Part shown: piece after piece, positions 46,112 through 57,804 of the stretch | Position numbering within the stretch: position 1 is the first letter of the stretch | How the letters are laid out: every line of letters starts with the position of its first letter | Source of the DNA: Lepidodermella squamata | Taxonomy: Eukaryota; Gastrotricha | Direction: 5' to 3' | NCBI GenBank assembly: GCA_047495785.1 | Contig: JBLDXI010000032.1 | Span: 930,001 to 994,000, forward strand | Length of the DNA: 64,000 nt | The notes under the pieces: generated by a model | What the model was told of the DNA's origin: nothing | Database searches by the model: none | Seen by the model: only the letters and a program-made list of their open reading frames with translations | Program-made: the position numbers and the translations under genes

Positions 46112-47172
46112 TTTCTCGAAATAAAGTATCAAAAATACAGGAGGAGTAGATCAAGGTGTGAATCAACTTGGAACGCTTATGAACTTGGAAAGCAATTAGA
46201 TTACTAGCTTTTGTACTGTCATTCTAGTAAGCCTGCCGACTTGACATTTCCTACGTGGGAGGCACGACACTCAAGGCTTTCAATTATATGTTCACACCGA
46301 GCTGCTTGACCGCGCTCGGGGGGCGATGCATCCGATATAAGACGACAAGTATGTAGGCAGTTCGAGATTCGATCATGTCAATGTTTCGCACGTGGACTAA
46401 TGAACACGCTCTCGCCTACGATTAAGGCTATTAGAATCGGGTGCAAAACCATGCTGATAGGGGTCATGCTTGACAAGAGAAGAGGCCGTGATTTTGATGT
46501 GTCGGAGCGATGTCACTAGCGGGCGGCCTCAATAATGGACAATAAAGGACAGGCAAATCTAGTACAAACTTACTCTCGTTTTCAGACGGGAGACGGGGTT
46601 CCAGGTCATTTGAATGATTCAAGGGAAGGCTCAACAAGGAGTTGAGATGCGTATAGAATTGTGAACTGAAATCCATGTCGTCTGAATCTATGACAAAACT
46701 CCGCTTTGCTAAAAGAACCGTGCGACCGTGAAACTTAGCGCCCATGCAAAGACAATATTTTCAGGAATAGAATAGGAACATCAGATGGAAACGCTTGTTG
46801 GATGCGTCATCCCTCATTAAGCAATTGATGGGGCGCTCGATTTAAGTAGCAAGGCGGAGCCATGGATGCGAGGAATTGGCCAATTAGCGAGCAATAGCAA
46901 TCTGAGTATGACATTGAAAAAGGTAAAAAAGAATGCCTCCCTTTGCTTTGCAAATGCTGGTTCAAACAATAGGAAAGCTGAAATATCACGTTAATTTTGA
47001 TCTTTTATTACTCTTTTTTTTTATGAATGACATATCGGTTTCATCTAAATCGGGAAGATCTATTCCTCTTCATGAGGCGTAAGGAAATATATGCTGAAAT
47101 TCCTTGTTTTCGTGTGTTGTCGTTAGGACCGCGGATCTTTCAAACTGGCTGCTACCATAGTATGTATCACAA
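46112..47172. other. spacer, one weak exon candidate
   Basis: A minus-strand frame from 46745 runs to a donor-like GTAAGT near 46573 (SENE then GTAAGTTTG), but neither a partner exon nor a family could be found. Otherwise no gene. Confidence 0.35.
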
Positions 47173-48621
47173 TCACAATATCGTGAGAGGAATAACACTT
47201 TGTGGCTCATTATTCAGTTGAGTAATTAACCGCTGTTGATTTAAAATGGCGCTCAATTGTAACAGTTCATGAAGCGGTGGCTCCTGTAACCGAAGAAGCG
47301 AGAAGGGAGATCGGCTAACTGTTAGCCCGAAGTATTTAAGGTAAGGATATTTTGCCAACAAGAAGCGCGCCACTGCGTTGATCCTCGTGACATAAATAAC
47401 CGGAATCACGATTGGCGTCGACAGGAAACAGGTGTAAAGTATATTGTGAACAATCAAGCAATACATATCAAATTCGCTTGAGTCTTCCGAAGATTTTACC
47501 AGATAAGCCATCGTGATTTCTTGAATGACAAACGGCATCCAGCATATAGTGAACGCTGACAGCATCATCATCGTTGTCTTGTTCAATTTCGCCACTTTCG
47601 CCCTGGTTCGTCCACTCGACCGGTGGATAACCAGCCGGAAGCTAAAGTGGCATACGATGATGAAAGTCATAGCTATTAACGTCACAATCAAAACGAGGAA
47701 CTCAAGAGAGTATTCGTATGAACTATGCGAGACATTCGAGCACCAGCTCCAGCTATTCGAGATTAACGCATTTTGTTCCTCTCCGGCCATGATTGCACTC
47801 AAGTAAATGTCCAACAACGAATCTATCGAGGCATTCAAGTGACATGATTCTGGTTGGTCTGCCATGAAGGTTGTCAAATAGGAATAAAAAGACGACGCGT
47901 TGTTGAGATTGACGAAAAATATGCCGTGGTTGAAACTTTTTACGAAAGATATGGGCTCCTTATCACGAGTGCCCGTTTCCAGAATCGACTCATCGCAATT
48001 CATGTATTCGACAGCTATCAGGTTCTGCTGTGGCCGAGGCAGCTGGGATTGCATGTTCGCAAGAGGAAGCATCACTTCAAAGACCGAGTGGCCGATTAAA
48101 GCTGTTGAAAAATTGTTATTGAAAGGCAGGAAGAGGCTTAAAGAAGGAGTCTTACTCATTAGAGCAACTCCCGTCGCAACAAGACACGGGGCGTTTTTCA
48201 CAAGAATGTGATTCGTAACTTGGTTATAGCGATGGGGATATACCTGCGGTTTTAGATGAAGAGCCATTATTTATAAAAAGGGATAAAACCAAAAACTCAC
48301 AATTCCTATAAAATGGTCCAAGAACATTGCGCAGAGATTGAGCAGAAAATACAGATATCCAGCCATTTCGAAGCTATGCTCCAGCCTATGGGCGCATTTG
48401 TTCACTTTGACGTCGATATCGAAGAACCAAAACGAAGCCGATCTGATTAATGACACCGCTCGCATGCCACATATATACATCCCAGAGGCCAACAGACTCG
48501 CCAAGAACAGCCTGTAGGTTCGACGGCGAATTTCGCCCTTGACAACGCCTTCCATCGCGAAGGAATTGACAACAATAGCTATTACAAGGGTAACGACTTC
48601 CGCTACAGCTTTGTAAGCCAT
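47173..48621 (-). CDS. divergent 7TM receptor, two exons
   Basis: Exons 48621-48301 and 48243-47173 are separated by a 57-bp intron and give 463 residues. Seven hydrophobic segments can be placed: AEVVTLVIAIVVNSFA (1), RLFLASLLASGMYICGM (2), YLYFLLNLCAMFLDHFIGIV (3), CLVATGVALMS (4), LEFLVLIVTLIAMTFIIV (5), MMMLSAFTICWMPFVI (6) and CFLSTPIVIPVIYV (7). The order and the ICWMPF and TPIVIPVIY patterns in segments 6 and 7 recall rhodopsin-class receptors (CWxP and NPxxY). DRY is replaced by a region ending DHFIGIVYPHRY, split by the intron. The loop between 4 and 5 is long, with many potential glycosylation sites. The intracellular C-terminus is Leu-rich. An acceptor-like TTTGCAG lies 4 bases before the ATG. 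Ligand unknown. Confidence 0.75.
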
Positions 48622-49560
48622 GTCTCTGCAAAGTTTACATATACATGTAGGGTAACTTTTATTTATGAACTCAAATAATTAGCGGGCCAAGAGTCACGGT
48701 GCTTTAGTTGTGAGTTGTGAGTGACAAAAATTTGTCAACATTTCATGTAGATGATTCGCATCGTGCTGGTGACATGAGCATTGATACGAAAAGTCACAAA
48801 TCTGCAAGGAACTGTGGAGCCACTTAGTATAACCACTCATCGATAAATGAATACATATGCTTCTGCATTGTGTCTGTGTATTGAAATTACGTCAGAATCC
48901 ATATCAATCATACGTCGCCCGCTTAGTGCCTTTATAGACGAATAGAATTCATTGATCATTGCCTGACTTTTATTATCAATTTCCTCGGTTGTTAAACCCG
49001 AGGGCATGTTTCGTAGGCGCAACGATTGGGTGGGTTTTAAATGCAATTACTACGCTGGTACCTATTAGTTCCACGTTGCTCCGGAATAATTTCCTTGAAA
49101 CGACGAGTTCATACGCCACCGCTCATAAATTCAAGCTTTATGTAGGTAAAGTTTTATGAAGGAAGCCGAAATGACAGGTTTTCGTACCGTTAATTTAGGC
49201 CCTGATGATTCGCAGTCTCAATGTACAAATGAAGACATCGATCTAGAAAGATCCAGTTTGGCGAGACAGAGTCGCGTAGCCGTAAAGTTAAACACAATGT
49301 TGAAATTTCGTTTCCAAGGAATCCAAATTTTCACCAAATATAAACATTTTACAGCTAAAGCGTAATTTGTAGAAATAAATATAGTAAACGTATGCAGATT
49401 CGGAGGTTTACCGTTTATGTAGGTTCCATGGAGTTGGTACTTGAGAATTAAGGTAGATTTTATTACGTTACTTTGAAGGGGATTATTTGTATAGAATGAG
49501 AGATCTAAAATAATGTTATGCATTAGCCACCAGTAAAATTTTTTCAGCTCAAGATGCTGT
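48622..49560. other. spacer between receptor genes
   Basis: Frames 49046-48837 and 49574-49218 (minus) are open but cannot be joined in phase to the receptor genes. No feature supported. Confidence 0.4.
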
Positions 49561-50745
49561 TCAATTTGGTGCAACCATGACTTTCCATTTCGATAACATA
49601 AGGGAAACCTTTTGAGTCCAACCAGGTCTGATCATTTGTACGCAAGATCCTACAATAGCTTGTAACGAGACGCAAATCATGCCAAGCTTATGCAGCCAAC
49701 TTGAGGAATGGCGCGGCCCAATGTCCGTGTATAACATATCAAATAAGACTGCAAAAAACGTGGGCATGTGGGAGGTGCCGAATATTATGAAAATCGCGAC
49801 TGATTGTTGAGCGAAAAAGATTTCACGATTTCGCGTTTCATCCAGCTTGATTGATCGAGCCTGAGCCGTCGTAATTGCAGTGCCAGTTCTTTTACTAGAA
49901 CTAGCCTTTATTTGCCACCTTGCATCCCGAATACTTCGAAAAATTCTGTAGTAATTGTTGGCTAAGAAAGATGCTGGAATCATGACGCTAGTTGCGTAAA
50001 ACATGAACAACAGGAAACTTGAATCAAGATCACCAACCAGCCTATACTGGAAATTAGCGCAAATCCAAGCAGGGTTATCATCATTCAACCCTTCTATCTC
50101 TATTAGCTCACTGCGCCAGATTTGATGAGGCCATATTGCAATGAAGAAACAAACGGCATTACAGCAAAGGTAGAGGCCGAAAACCCAGATCAGGAGGCGT
50201 TTCGTACTAGTCTGGTAGTTCGGGCTATTTGATAAGATGCAGAGACGGCGCTCATATGAGATCAAAGCGTTCATGTATGTTCCAAAAGCTCCATGGCTGT
50301 ATTGAACCCAAATTAGGACCGTGCATGTCCAAGCGTCCGCTTCCCAGAAGCCTGTTCGAAAATTGATAGCGAGAGCAACGACAGTGAACAAAGCGAGAGA
50401 AATATTCCTAATACCGTTAATCGTTATAAGCATTAGAAAATCTCTTTTAATCTGCCGCTTGTACAAATCGATGCAGCTAATGATTGTCACCAGCGTTACA
50501 AAGACCAAGGTGATAGCAAACAGCAAAAATTGAGCGAGTCGGCTGCTGATCGTGACGTAGTCGAGGTCGTGAAACCATCCGATGAAATGGGGTCTCGGGG
50601 CATCGTAGCCCGAATCAGGCAAGTAAATCTGGATCCAGCCACCATTGATCACTGTCGCCTTCATGCAAGACGAGTTTCCACAGATTCTTGCCTGCGTTGT
50701 TTTATTATCGTGAGAAGTGTTGAAGACTGAGCTATTGTTCATCAT
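49561..50745 (-). CDS. orphan 7TM receptor, paralog A
   Basis: Intronless, 394 residues. The glycosylated N-terminus (NNSSVFNTSHDNKT) has two Cys (ARICGNSSCMKA), then INGGWIQIYLPDSG and IGWFHDLDY before the first membrane segment. Segment 3 ends in SYERRLCILSN, where ERR stands for the rhodopsin-family DRY. Segment 7 ends in GSCVQMIRPGW instead of NPxxY. Loop 2 contains ELIEIEGLNDDNPAWICANF. The layout fits a lineage-specific rhodopsin-like family, probably chemosensory or peptide-binding, but the ligand is unknown. It is closely similar along its whole length to the genes at 51.4-52.9 and 55.0-56.2 kb, all on the same strand: a tandem duplication cluster. Confidence 0.8.
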   Translation of the reverse strand: MMNNSSVFNTSHDNKTTQARICGNSSCMKATVINGGWIQIYLPDSGYDAPRPHFIGWFHDLDYVTISSRLAQFLLFAITLVFVTLVTIISCIDLYKRQIKRDFLMLITINGIRNISLALFTVVALAINFRTGFWEADAWTCTVLIWVQYSHGAFGTYMNALISYERRLCILSNSPNYQTSTKRLLIWVFGLYLCCNAVCFFIAIWPHQIWRSELIEIEGLNDDNPAWICANFQYRLVGDLDSSFLLFMFYATSVMIPASFLANNYYRIFRSIRDARWQIKASSSKRTGTAITTAQARSIKLDETRNREIFFAQQSVAIFIIFGTSHMPTFFAVLFDMLYTDIGPRHSSSWLHKLGMICVSLQAIVGSCVQMIRPGWTQKVSLMLSKWKVMVAPN

Positions 50746-51366
50746 TTTAGCGTTGAAAAGTGCAATTTTGACCTACATAAGCGAAATTCTACAGTCGTTA
50801 GTCGACGGCATATAAGGCGAGCGAAACTATCAGTTTGACTCCTTTTACTTCCTTCCACATAAATTAGCCATTTCTTCCTATTAAATAAGTTCGGTCATGA
50901 TATGAACGTAAATTTTTCAATTAGCTGTATGCCATGAATCTGCGGAGAAAATTCATATGATTCAAATGCTCGATGATGGCTAAGATCCTGTTCATTGCTG
51001 CTTGCTGCCAGAGCAGGCTGGTTCTCCCCGCTATTCAGCTTCTGCTCAATTTAAACAATAAGAAAAACTCTCACAATAAGATTTTTGCAATATGTTTTCA
51101 ACAAGTCAATATGTTTTTGGTCATAACTGACCTGTGAATTACTTTGAACCTCGAATGAAAAGCGAGTACTTTATGATGACTGGATTAACGACTCACAAGC
51201 AAAAAGTGACTTGATCATAACGCAGTCCAGCCGAACACGAAGAGGAGGGAAGAGTGCACTGCAGACTTTAGCCCAAAAGTATCACTGGTCCGCTTCTATT
51301 CTTGAATTGGACGCGCATAAGGATCAACTGTGTGCGGGGGTTCGTTAAATGAAGAATTAAATTTGC
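50746..51366. other. spacer between paralogs A and B
   Basis: Upstream region of receptor A; no other gene or element recognised. Confidence 0.4.
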
Positions 51367-52896
51367 TCACATTGGTACTACCGTGGTTTTCCATTTTGAC
51401 AACTGCGTCGAAACCTTTTGCGTCCAACCTGGTTTCATCATTTGCACGCATGATCCTACAATAGCCTGCAAATGAATGGATACCAGTGCTATTTTATGCA
51501 GCCAACTTGAGGAATAACGCGGCCCAATATCACCGTAGAACATTTCCATGATGGCTGCAATAAATGCAGGTGTATAGGAGGCGCAGAATATAGCGAAAAT
51601 AGCGGCTGATTGCTGAGCGAAAAAAATATCACATTGTGCTTGAGCTAAATAGTAGAATTTCTGGGCGCGCGCTGATTGGTCAATCGATCGTTGCTATGAC
51701 TCCCGGATGAAACATGTTGGTTGTGCGATCCATGAAATTGTTTGCAACAAGTGTTTTTTGCCGCAGTAAATTGCTACGATTATTATGGGGTTTACGCTCG
51801 TGGTCAATGGAAACCGTGCAGAGGGTGTGGCAAGGTCATTTTTTGCATAAATAGAAAATAATTTATTAGTGGATCGCACGACTAAATTGTTTCATCCCGG
51901 AGTCATAGCAACAATAAATTGACCAATCAGCGCGCGGGTCAAAGTGCTACTTACTACTTGAAACACAATGTCAAGATTCCGCCATTCATCCAACTTGATC
52001 GATCGACTTCGAGACCTTGAATTCGCAATTTCTTTTCCTGTGCTATTAGAATTAGCTTTCATTTGCACCTTGAGATCTCGAATGCTTTGGAAAATTCTGT
52101 AGTAATTGTTTGCAAGGAAGGATACCGGAGCGATGACGCCTGTTCCGCAGTAGATAAACAATAAAAAACCTGAATCAAGGACACCAACAAGTCTGTATTG
52201 GAAGGCAGCGCAAAGCCAAACCGGCTTACCATCGTTCAGCCCTTCAATCTCGATCAGTTCCTTTCGCCAGATTTGATTAGGCCAAATTGCAATGAAGAAG
52301 CAAACGGCAGCGCAAAAGCAATAGAGTCCTACAACCCATAACAGGACACGTATCGTACTAATCTGGTAGTTCGGATTGTTAGACATGATACAGAGTCGGC
52401 GTTCGTATGAGATCATAGCGCTCATGTAAAGTCCAAAAGCGCCCTGTATGTATTGAATCATAAATATGGCAGGGCATGTCCAATGATCCGCTTCCCAGTA
52501 GCCTGTTCTGAAATTGATCGCAAGAGCAAAAAGGAAGAACAAATTGAAAGCGATATCTCTAACACCGTTAATCGCGACAAGCGTTAGAAAGGCTCGCTTA
52601 ACCCGTCGCCTGTTCAAATCCATACAGCTCAGGATTGTTACCAAGGTCACAAAAAACAAGGTGACTGAAAACAGCACCAAGTGAATGAGCCGGCCGTTCA
52701 ATGTGACGTAGTCGAGATCGTGGAACCAGCCGATGAATTGAGGTCTTGCGGTTTCGAAGCCTGAGTTTGGCAAATAAACATGAATCCAGCCACCATTGAT
52801 CAGTCGTGCTTTCGAAAACGACAAGTTTCCTTGTTTTCCTAGCTGTGCTGTTTCGTTGGTTGGGGAAATGTTGAAATTTGAAGTATTGCTGTTCAT
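51367..52896 (-). pseudogene. orphan 7TM receptor, paralog B, split by a miniature transposon
   Basis: Residues 1-310 (52896 to about 51971) match paralogs A and C from the N-terminus (INGGWIHVYLPNSGF) through SYERRLCIMSN to IKLDEWRNLD. A 339-bp element then interrupts the frame. The last 80 or so residues resume at about 51631 with IFFAQQSAAIFAIFC and end in GSCVQMMKPGW... at 51367, without further damage. If the insert is not removed the protein stops within the element after about 24 foreign residues, losing segments 6 and 7. The insert carries donor- and acceptor-like sites near its ends, so splicing out with an in-frame remnant is possible. I therefore call it a pseudogene with reservation. 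Confidence 0.75.
51632..51970. mobile_element. 339-bp miniature transposon inside receptor B
   Basis: Flanked by TCA on both sides; the uninterrupted paralogs show that one TCA is the original site. Terminal inverted repeats start CATTGTG and extend with gaps past GCGCGCTGATTGGTCAAT to AACATGTT-like sequence. No coding frame. Read on the receptor strand, one end contains AAGTAGTAAGTAGCA and the other CTACTATTTAG. Confidence 0.9.
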
Positions 52897-55040
52897 TTCT
52901 GCTACGAAATTATAATATTTTGAAAGTAAACCGACGATTACTAGTTAACCGGTATGGTGTCAGGCAAGCTCTTCAGGAAATTCGATCACATCTGCGTCTG
53001 TCACTTATCATTATCATTATTAGCCACTTATCATTATTGGAAAGGCTATGTTCGTATTTTTCGGCTCGATATCTTCCTTTTCAAGACAATCGGGTTTCTA
53101 GTGCTTCCTTCCGGTCAAAATCAATGAAAGAGTTCAATTCGCAAGAATCATTCAGCGGGGATTCCACCTACCATGGTGCTAACGAGCACAAGCCTTTCAT
53201 TCGGTCAACTTCGGCCGTCTCCGAAGTAGTTTGTGAACTCACTATAATGAAAAGTTTTACAAACCTCTTAAATTCGAAGTATGCCTCAATTGCTGAGAAA
53301 CTTATCAACTACAAAGCTCATTAGAATATTCCAATTCTGCCACATTTCTCTGTTCCGATTGCCCCACAACCTCATTTTTTCGTGGGGCTATTCGGACGCA
53401 ATTAATTAGACAAAAGTATGAGTCGGATCGGGGCGGTTTAAATTTTCATGGGTGCCCTATCATCTGTAGGTTCAGAAAAAATTGATCGCAGGTCCAGCAA
53501 AATTCTCATCTGGCCCAGGTAATTCAACGCAGAACAGTGCCTAAACTGAGTTGAACTTACACCTGAAAGGTAAGCCCATATCTTCACAACCACTTACTCT
53601 CAGGTCATGAAATTTTTATGGCATGTGGGTCGTCTTTCCACCTAACTCATTGCTAACGGCCGGGTAGTTTTGGAGCCATGCTCATTCTCCCGTTTGCATG
53701 AACATTCGTCCGAATAGCCCCAATGACCCAGATTACCCCAACTGACGGTATATTTTCCTGAGATTCTACGTATTTTGACCCAAAAATTGGTCCCTGACTC
53801 TATAAGCCAAGAGTAGAAATTATCTCCATTCAGAATGGCTATAATGACCTCATTAGTGATCTTCAGTATAGTCCCTGCAATTGACCTGACATTTATTTCG
53901 GGCCTGACATTTATTATTTCGAACGACCTCTAACCTCTGACATTTATTTGAGGCTGGCTTTTTTTTCGGGCAGTACGGTAGTTTGCAAGCATACATTTGA
54001 GAATGTTATTTGAGAATTCTCCCGGGCTGAATCGTTCACATCCTCGACAAACCTGAAGAAAATGGAAGGGTTCCGCAGATCTGTCAGCGTTTTACCGTAA
54101 ATTCCCAAATACACAGAATTTGTATTATCCAGGCGGCACTACAAAGAAGACCTGAGTGTCGACAAAGAGATGCCGCCTGCAAACGGGGGCCCCCTGGGCA
54201 CGTATTTGGGAATTTACGGTAATGCGTTGACAGATCTGCGGAACCCTTCCATTTTCTTCAGGTTCTTCAAATTGATTACGGCGCTTCTATAGTGACACGT
54301 TTAAAGTTCATCATGCCTGGTGGAAAAGGGTTAAACTCGCCAACTTCAGTCTGTGAAAATAACCGAAAACCGAAACATCTCTAGTCTTTAACATTTAACA
54401 AATTCAGCAGCTTCTATAGCCCACATAGCACTCACAAAATTAGCAAGGGTGAACCTGCTTCCTTCTCCACAACTTCTCTCATTCCCTCGCTCAGATCTTT
54501 CGCAGAGCTCATCAACTTCTATAGCTTTGAATATAAGAGAGGGAAATTACATGGGTGGAAAATCCCCTCAATTGGCAAATTACCTACGCGACGAACTGAA
54601 ATCGGACACATGATGTCATTGAGTTTTATTCTGACATGCCTTTTTAAGCTAATTAGAATCCCGATGTGGTTAGGTAAAAAGCCAGGAAAGAGTGAAGAAG
54701 CGATGCCATCAAAGTGGGGAAAATGAGTCAGTTATAATCAATCAACCCTGCTGCGGGTGATAATGCTGGATTTGTCAAAGCAGTCAATCCAAGTCTAAAC
54801 TGTAATCATGGAAATTTAGCTTGATTAAGTCGAATGCTTCCAGTTAGAAGACACCTTCAATTTACGTTATTATATGAATGGGGGCTATTTTCATATTGGT
54901 GAGTGCGAACTACGATCTTTACAGGATTTTCAGATATGGTGCACGCTTTAGTCGCCTCTGAGGTATTTGGAGACCATGTCTCAAAGAAAAGGGGCTAATA
55001 GTTGCGTCATGTATCAGGATTTTTGATGACTGTGTTATTT
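52897..55040. other. 2.1-kb spacer with one foldback
   Basis: Upstream region of receptor B. The frame 52878-53324 (plus) is open but has no family signature. A foldback at 54051-54262 is listed separately. Confidence 0.4.
54051..54262. repeat. 212-bp foldback with 60-bp arms
   Basis: Arms 54051-54111 and 54202-54262 are inverted copies sharing ATGGAAGGGTTCCGCAGATC and 'CCGTAAATTCCCAAATAC', with only a few mismatches. A 90-bp loop contains the GC-rich GGGGGCCCCCTGGG. Confidence 0.88.
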
Positions 55041-56225
55041 TCACTTCGGGGCGATGCTGCCTCTAAATTTTGAGAAGAGCCGTAATACTTCACCAGTCCA
55101 GCCGGGTTTAACCATCTGAACGCAAGATCCTACAATAGCGCACAAACAAATGAATAGCATTCCTAACTTATGCAGCCAACTTGAGGCGTTGCGAGGCCCG
55201 AAATCACCATAAAACATCTCAAAGGTAAATGCAAAAAACGCAGCCAGGTGGAAAGTGCAGAATATGGCGAAAACGACGGCTGATTGCTGAGCGAAGAATA
55301 CTTCTCGATCACGCCATTCAGCCAGCTTGATCGAACGAGCCTGTGACCTTGAATTCACACTACCTGTCCCCGTGCTAGAACTAGCCTTCATTTGCCTCTT
55401 CGCATCTCGAATACACCGGAAGATTCTGTAGTAATTGTTGGCAAGGAACGATGCAGGAACCGTAACACCGGTCGAGTAGTACAGGAAAAGTGGGAAACTT
55501 GAGTCGAGATCACCAATAAGCCTATACTGGAAACCTGTGCAGATCCAAACCGGATTGCCATCGTTGAACCCTTCAATCTCGATCAGTTCCTTCCGCCAGA
55601 CTTGATTTGGCCATACTGCCATGAAAAAGCAAACTACAGTACAACAGCAGAAGATTCCGAAAACCCACGAAAGGAGTCGCTTCGTGCTAGCCTGATAGTT
55701 AGGGCTGTTAGAAAGGATGCATAGACGACGTTCGTAAGATATCAACGCATTCATATAAGTCCCAAAAGCTCCGTGGATGAAGAGACCCCAAAACACAGCT
55801 GGACAGGTCCAATGATCCGCTTCCCATGAACCTGTTTTCAAATTAATCCCGAGTCCGATTGTGTAGATTAAATCGAAACCGATATTTCTGACACCGTTTA
55901 TTGCGATAAGCATGAGAAAGTTGCGTTTAACGCGGCGTTTGTACAAATCTATGCAGCTAATGATTGTTACCAAGATCACGAAGACCAAGGTGATTGCAAA
56001 CATCAAAAATTGAGGGAGCCGGCCGTTCATTGTGTCGTAGTCGAGGTCGTGGTACCAGCCGATGAATTGAGGTCTCGGGGCATCGAAGCCCGAGTCGGGC
56101 AAGTAAATTTGGATCCAGCCTCCATTGATCACCTTTGCCTTCAAGCAAGGCGAGTTTCCACAAATTCTCGCCCTCATTGTTTTATTTACCTGAGAAGTGT
56201 TGAAAGTTGAAGAATTGTGCATCAT
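55041..56225 (-). CDS. orphan 7TM receptor, paralog C
   Basis: Intronless, 394 residues from the ATG at 56225, chosen because it aligns with the MMNNSS start of paralog A; an in-frame ATG at 56246 is possible. The N-terminal Cys pair (RICGNSPCLKA), INGGWIQIYLPDSGFDAPRP, SYERRLCILSN after segment 3, a long loop with ELIEIEGFNDGNPVWIC, and GSCVQMVKPGW at the end of segment 7 are all present. It is intact, with the same architecture as paralog A, so A and C probably make functional receptors while B is interrupted. Confidence 0.8.
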   Translation of the reverse strand: MMHNSSTFNTSQVNKTMRARICGNSPCLKAKVINGGWIQIYLPDSGFDAPRPQFIGWYHDLDYDTMNGRLPQFLMFAITLVFVILVTIISCIDLYKRRVKRNFLMLIAINGVRNIGFDLIYTIGLGINLKTGSWEADHWTCPAVFWGLFIHGAFGTYMNALISYERRLCILSNSPNYQASTKRLLSWVFGIFCCCTVVCFFMAVWPNQVWRKELIEIEGFNDGNPVWICTGFQYRLIGDLDSSFPLFLYYSTGVTVPASFLANNYYRIFRCIRDAKRQMKASSSTGTGSVNSRSQARSIKLAEWRDREVFFAQQSAVVFAIFCTFHLAAFFAFTFEMFYGDFGPRNASSWLHKLGMLFICLCAIVGSCVQMVKPGWTGEVLRLFSKFRGSIAPK

Positions 56226-57540
56226 TTCAGTGTCGAAATAAGACAATTTAGCACTAAAACACCATCACAAGCTCGTTTAGAAGTATTTATGAAGCGCGTA
56301 AATTAGCTGTTGAGGACAAATACGCAAGTTCCTGAGTTCGATTAAAGGATAAAAAAATAGCTTAAATTAGCCAAATGCCACATAAAATTCCATACACATC
56401 AGGTCAAGCCCCGACTCAACGATTTTATCACGTTTTGTCCAAAATCAACCTCGATTTCTCTCATCCGGTATACTTGAGACAATTTCGCGCGGTAAATTCC
56501 TTTCTCACGTGAATAATTGAAACAAGCTAGTCTGGAGCTTTCCATGCGGGACTTGATTAACCGCATTTCCAAAATTATCATGCATATTTTTGCTTTGATG
56601 TCTCCGCGAAACAGTTCAAAACGTAAAGCAGCTGAAAGACGTTAGAAAACTTACTCAAAATAAGAAGCGGAAATTTAGTCAAAAATAGACGGGTCTATTT
56701 TTAACCCACTTGACAGTCCTGATTTCTTCCAAGCTTCGAGCTTTGGAGCTATGAAGGTTAGGACATCATCACCGCTGAAATTTAGTTGTAACTATTCGAT
56801 TATTTTTACACAAATTTAAGACAATTCGGTCTAATCTTTCATACCCCAATAAAAGTGGACCTAATTGTTAATCATAATTTTTCATAAATTTTTGTAAAAT
56901 CGAATTTATTCGCACGCAGTTATACAGACCAAAGGTGAAAAGAGACATTGGTCGGATGAACAATGTTTTCCCCATTCTTTTTTACTCATCGAAGTTGAAA
57001 TATGTGGAGCCAGTTCGCTATAATAATCCTGAAAAATTGCCAGAAAGCTCTAAAAATGTCAGTGGATTCCGAGGTCAAAGTTCATGGCATTGTTTTGGGG
57101 TTTTCGGTTATTTTTCAGGGAATTTTACCGAATTTTTTTATGAATTTTTGGAAATTTCAAATTAATGGCAAAACACCCGGAGAAAAATGTATGAATTTTT
57201 GTTCGGGATTGAGGGTAAAATCTAAAATCGGTTCGACATCGAAAACATTAAAAATTAACAATTCACCAAAAATAATATTTCAAAGTTTTAGCAGCCCCCG
57301 GTAACTGATTTTTAACAGGTTTTACGCTTGATTTTCCGCAGTAACTGTAAGCATTCGGCAAAACAATTTAATTTAAATTGTCTGAATTTCAAAATCTGCT
57401 TCGTCATGCTCGGCAAATATCACGTGCCAGAAACGGCTTCTACGTGTTGTTGAATCCCTCATTTGTTTACATAAGTAGTAGGGGGAGGAAAAGTTAACGG
57501 TTTTTCCGATTTGAATTTTTCCCGCGCGACCTTGACCTTG
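56226..57540. other. spacer
   Basis: No gene. The stretch 57150-57215 resembles 25420-25475 (shared 'ATGAATTTTYGTTCGGGA' and similar preceding text), which points to an old dispersed repeat. Confidence 0.4.
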
Positions 57541-57804
57541 AGCTAACCCTAACCCTAACCCTAACTGGATTCCTTAACCCTAACCCTAGTCCTAGGGCTT
57601 AACCCTAACCCTAGGGCTTAACCCTTAACCCTAACCCTAATCGATAATCCCTAACCCTAGCCGATAACCGATATCGATCAACCGATATTGATTGATTTTG
57701 AATTAATTTCCCGCTAAAATAGGCGTAACCCTAACCCTAATCCTTAACACTATTCCTAGGGCTTAACCCTAATCCTTAACACTAATCCTAGGGCTTAACC
57801 CTAA
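57541..57804 (+). repeat. degenerate telomere-type array, left part
   Basis: CCCTAA units mixed with variants such as CCTAGGGCTTAACCCTAA and CCTAATCGATAATCCCTAA. The array is interrupted by about 60 bp of unrelated sequence at 57662-57725. Confidence 0.92.

Noticed and set aside
46573-46745. possible first exon MGAKFHGRTVLLAKRS with a GTAAGT donor
   Set aside because: No in-phase downstream exon found; cannot be tied to the secreted peptide gene at 46.1 kb.
52878-53324. 148-residue plus-strand frame
   Set aside because: Begins over the start of receptor B, no family pattern; probably chance.
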